NCBI GenBank assembly: GCA_045540635.1
Contig: JAZQHO010000203.1
Location: forward strand, 1-15,319
DNA length: 15,319 nucleotides
Direction of reading: 5' to 3'
Source of the DNA: Limiplasma sp045540635
GTDB taxonomy: Bacteria > Bacillota > Clostridia > Christensenellales > Aristaeellaceae
The notes below the pieces were generated by a model. The model had not been told where the DNA came from and ran no database searches. It saw only the letters and a list, made by a program, of their open reading frames with translations. The position numbers and the translations under genes are program-made. Position 1 is the stretch's first letter; each line of letters begins with the position of its first letter. This document shows positions 14,486 through 15,319 of the stretch, piece after piece.

Positions 14486-15319
14486 GTGTAAAGGTCATCG
14501 GTGCAGGTCTGGCAGGCTGCGAGGCTGCGTGGCAGATGGCACAGCGCGGCGTTCCCGTTACCCTGTACGAAATGAAACCCATCAAGAAATCGCCTGCCCA
14601 CACGCTGGATACCATGGCTGAGCTGGTTTGCAGCAACAGCCTGCGCAGCAACCGTCTTTCCAACGCCGTTGGCCTCCTCAAGGAGGAAATGCGCCGTCTG
14701 GATTCGGTCATCATGGCCGCAGCCGATGAGAACGCAGTGCCTGCAGGCGGCGCTTTGGCCGTAGACCGCAACGGTTTTTCCAAAAGTGTGGATCAGCGCA
14801 TCCGCAGCCATCCCCTCATCACGGTGGTGGAGGAGGAGGTAACGCAGATCCCCGCCGAAGGAGAGGTGATCATTGCCTCCGGCCCGCTTACCAGCGATGC
14901 GCTCTCCGAAGCCATTGCAGGAATTGAAGGGCTTTCCACCCTGCATTTCTACGATGCCGCAGCCCCCATCGTTACTGCTGATAGTCTGGATATGACAAAG
15001 GTCTTTCGTATGTCCCGCTATGAGCGCGGCGACGATTACCTCAACTGTCCGCTGACCAGAGATGAATATGTGGCCTTCTGGCAGGCGCTGCTGGAGGCTG
15101 AGACTGCCCCTGTGCACGGTTTCGAAGAAAAGTCTGTTTTTGAGGGCTGCATGCCGATCGAAAGCATGGCCAAACGCGGAGAAATGGTCATGGCCTTTGG
15201 CCCCATGAAGCCCGTTGGCCTTGTGGATCCCCGCACAGGCAAGGAACCTTATGCGGTGGTGCAGCTCCGTGCAGAGAATACCGCCGGTACGCTGTACAAT
15301 CTGGTGGGTTTCCAGACCC
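14482..15319 (+). CDS. trmFO: TrmFO, folate-dependent tRNA m5U54 methyltransferase (5' part only)
   Basis: The first 279 codons are present; the gene continues past the window end (the family is about 435-450 residues). ATG 14482 overlaps the topA stop as ATGA, with AAAGGAG 8 bases upstream. The N-terminal FAD-binding fold reads VIGAGLAGCEAAW. TrmFO-specific marks are LVCSNSLRSN with C50, FEGCMPIE with C223, YLNCPLTRDEY, and VQLRAENTAG. C50 and C223 match in position the two reactive Cys residues of B. subtilis TrmFO (near 53 and 226), which act in methyl transfer. The enzyme uses methylene-tetrahydrofolate and FADH2 to make 5-methyluridine at position 54 in the T-loop of tRNA. The gene order topA-trmFO is standard in Firmicutes, where it was once named gid. 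MnmG (GidA) is excluded by the CSNSLRSN and FEGCMPIE motifs and the context. Confidence 0.96.
   Translation, partial: MSVKVIGAGLAGCEAAWQMAQRGVPVTLYEMKPIKKSPAHTLDTMAELVCSNSLRSNRLSNAVGLLKEEMRRLDSVIMAAADENAVPAGGALAVDRNGFSKSVDQRIRSHPLITVVEEEVTQIPAEGEVIIASGPLTSDALSEAIAGIEGLSTLHFYDAAAPIVTADSLDMTKVFRMSRYERGDDYLNCPLTRDEYVAFWQALLEAETAPVHGFEEKSVFEGCMPIESMAKRGEMVMAFGPMKPVGLVDPRTGKEPYAVVQLRAENTAGTLYNLVGFQT

Overview
The window looks like a chromosomal stretch from a Gram-positive anaerobe of class Clostridia. By eye it is about mid-50s percent GC. The codon style, the strong AGGAGG-type ribosome sites and the gene content fit a gut Oscillospiraceae/Ruminococcaceae relative (Faecalibacterium/Subdoligranulum/Gemmiger-like). 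The genus is an inference. All genes I accept lie on the + strand. I see no tRNA, rRNA, CRISPR array, insertion sequence or phage gene. No gene-free stretch exceeds about 180 bases.

Layout. (1) Bases 1-2697 hold the end of a hydrogenase operon: the 3' part of hydB (NADH/flavin subunit, NuoF-like) and a complete hydA ([FeFe]-hydrogenase catalytic subunit), closed by a strong intrinsic terminator. (2) Bases 2711-3631 are a one-gene unit for a class I SAM-dependent methyltransferase of unknown substrate, with its own promoter, a TTG start and its own terminator. (3) Bases 3675-11061 are a second unit, rbgA - rnhB - giant glycosyltransferase - comM. Its genes overlap or nearly touch. (4) Bases 11073-15319 start at a near-consensus promoter and a leader of about 130 nt, then carry dprA - topA - trmFO; the last gene runs off the window.

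How the genes work together. HydB and HydA (with HydC presumably upstream, outside the window) would couple NADH and ferredoxin oxidation to H2 formation. rbgA, rnhB, comM, dprA, topA and trmFO form a housekeeping neighbourhood known from many Firmicutes: ribosome assembly, RNA removal from DNA, branch migration and recombination of incoming DNA, topology control and tRNA T-loop methylation.

The standout is the 1417-residue membrane protein between rnhB and comM. It appears to be two different polyprenyl-phosphate-sugar-dependent GT-C glycosyltransferases in one chain: a Gpi18-like module followed by a PMT/GT39 protein-O-mannosyltransferase-like module. Each is preceded by a predicted outward-facing beta-sandwich domain. 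It is the best candidate here for an undescribed activity, possibly a one-polypeptide two-step surface O-glycosylation machine.
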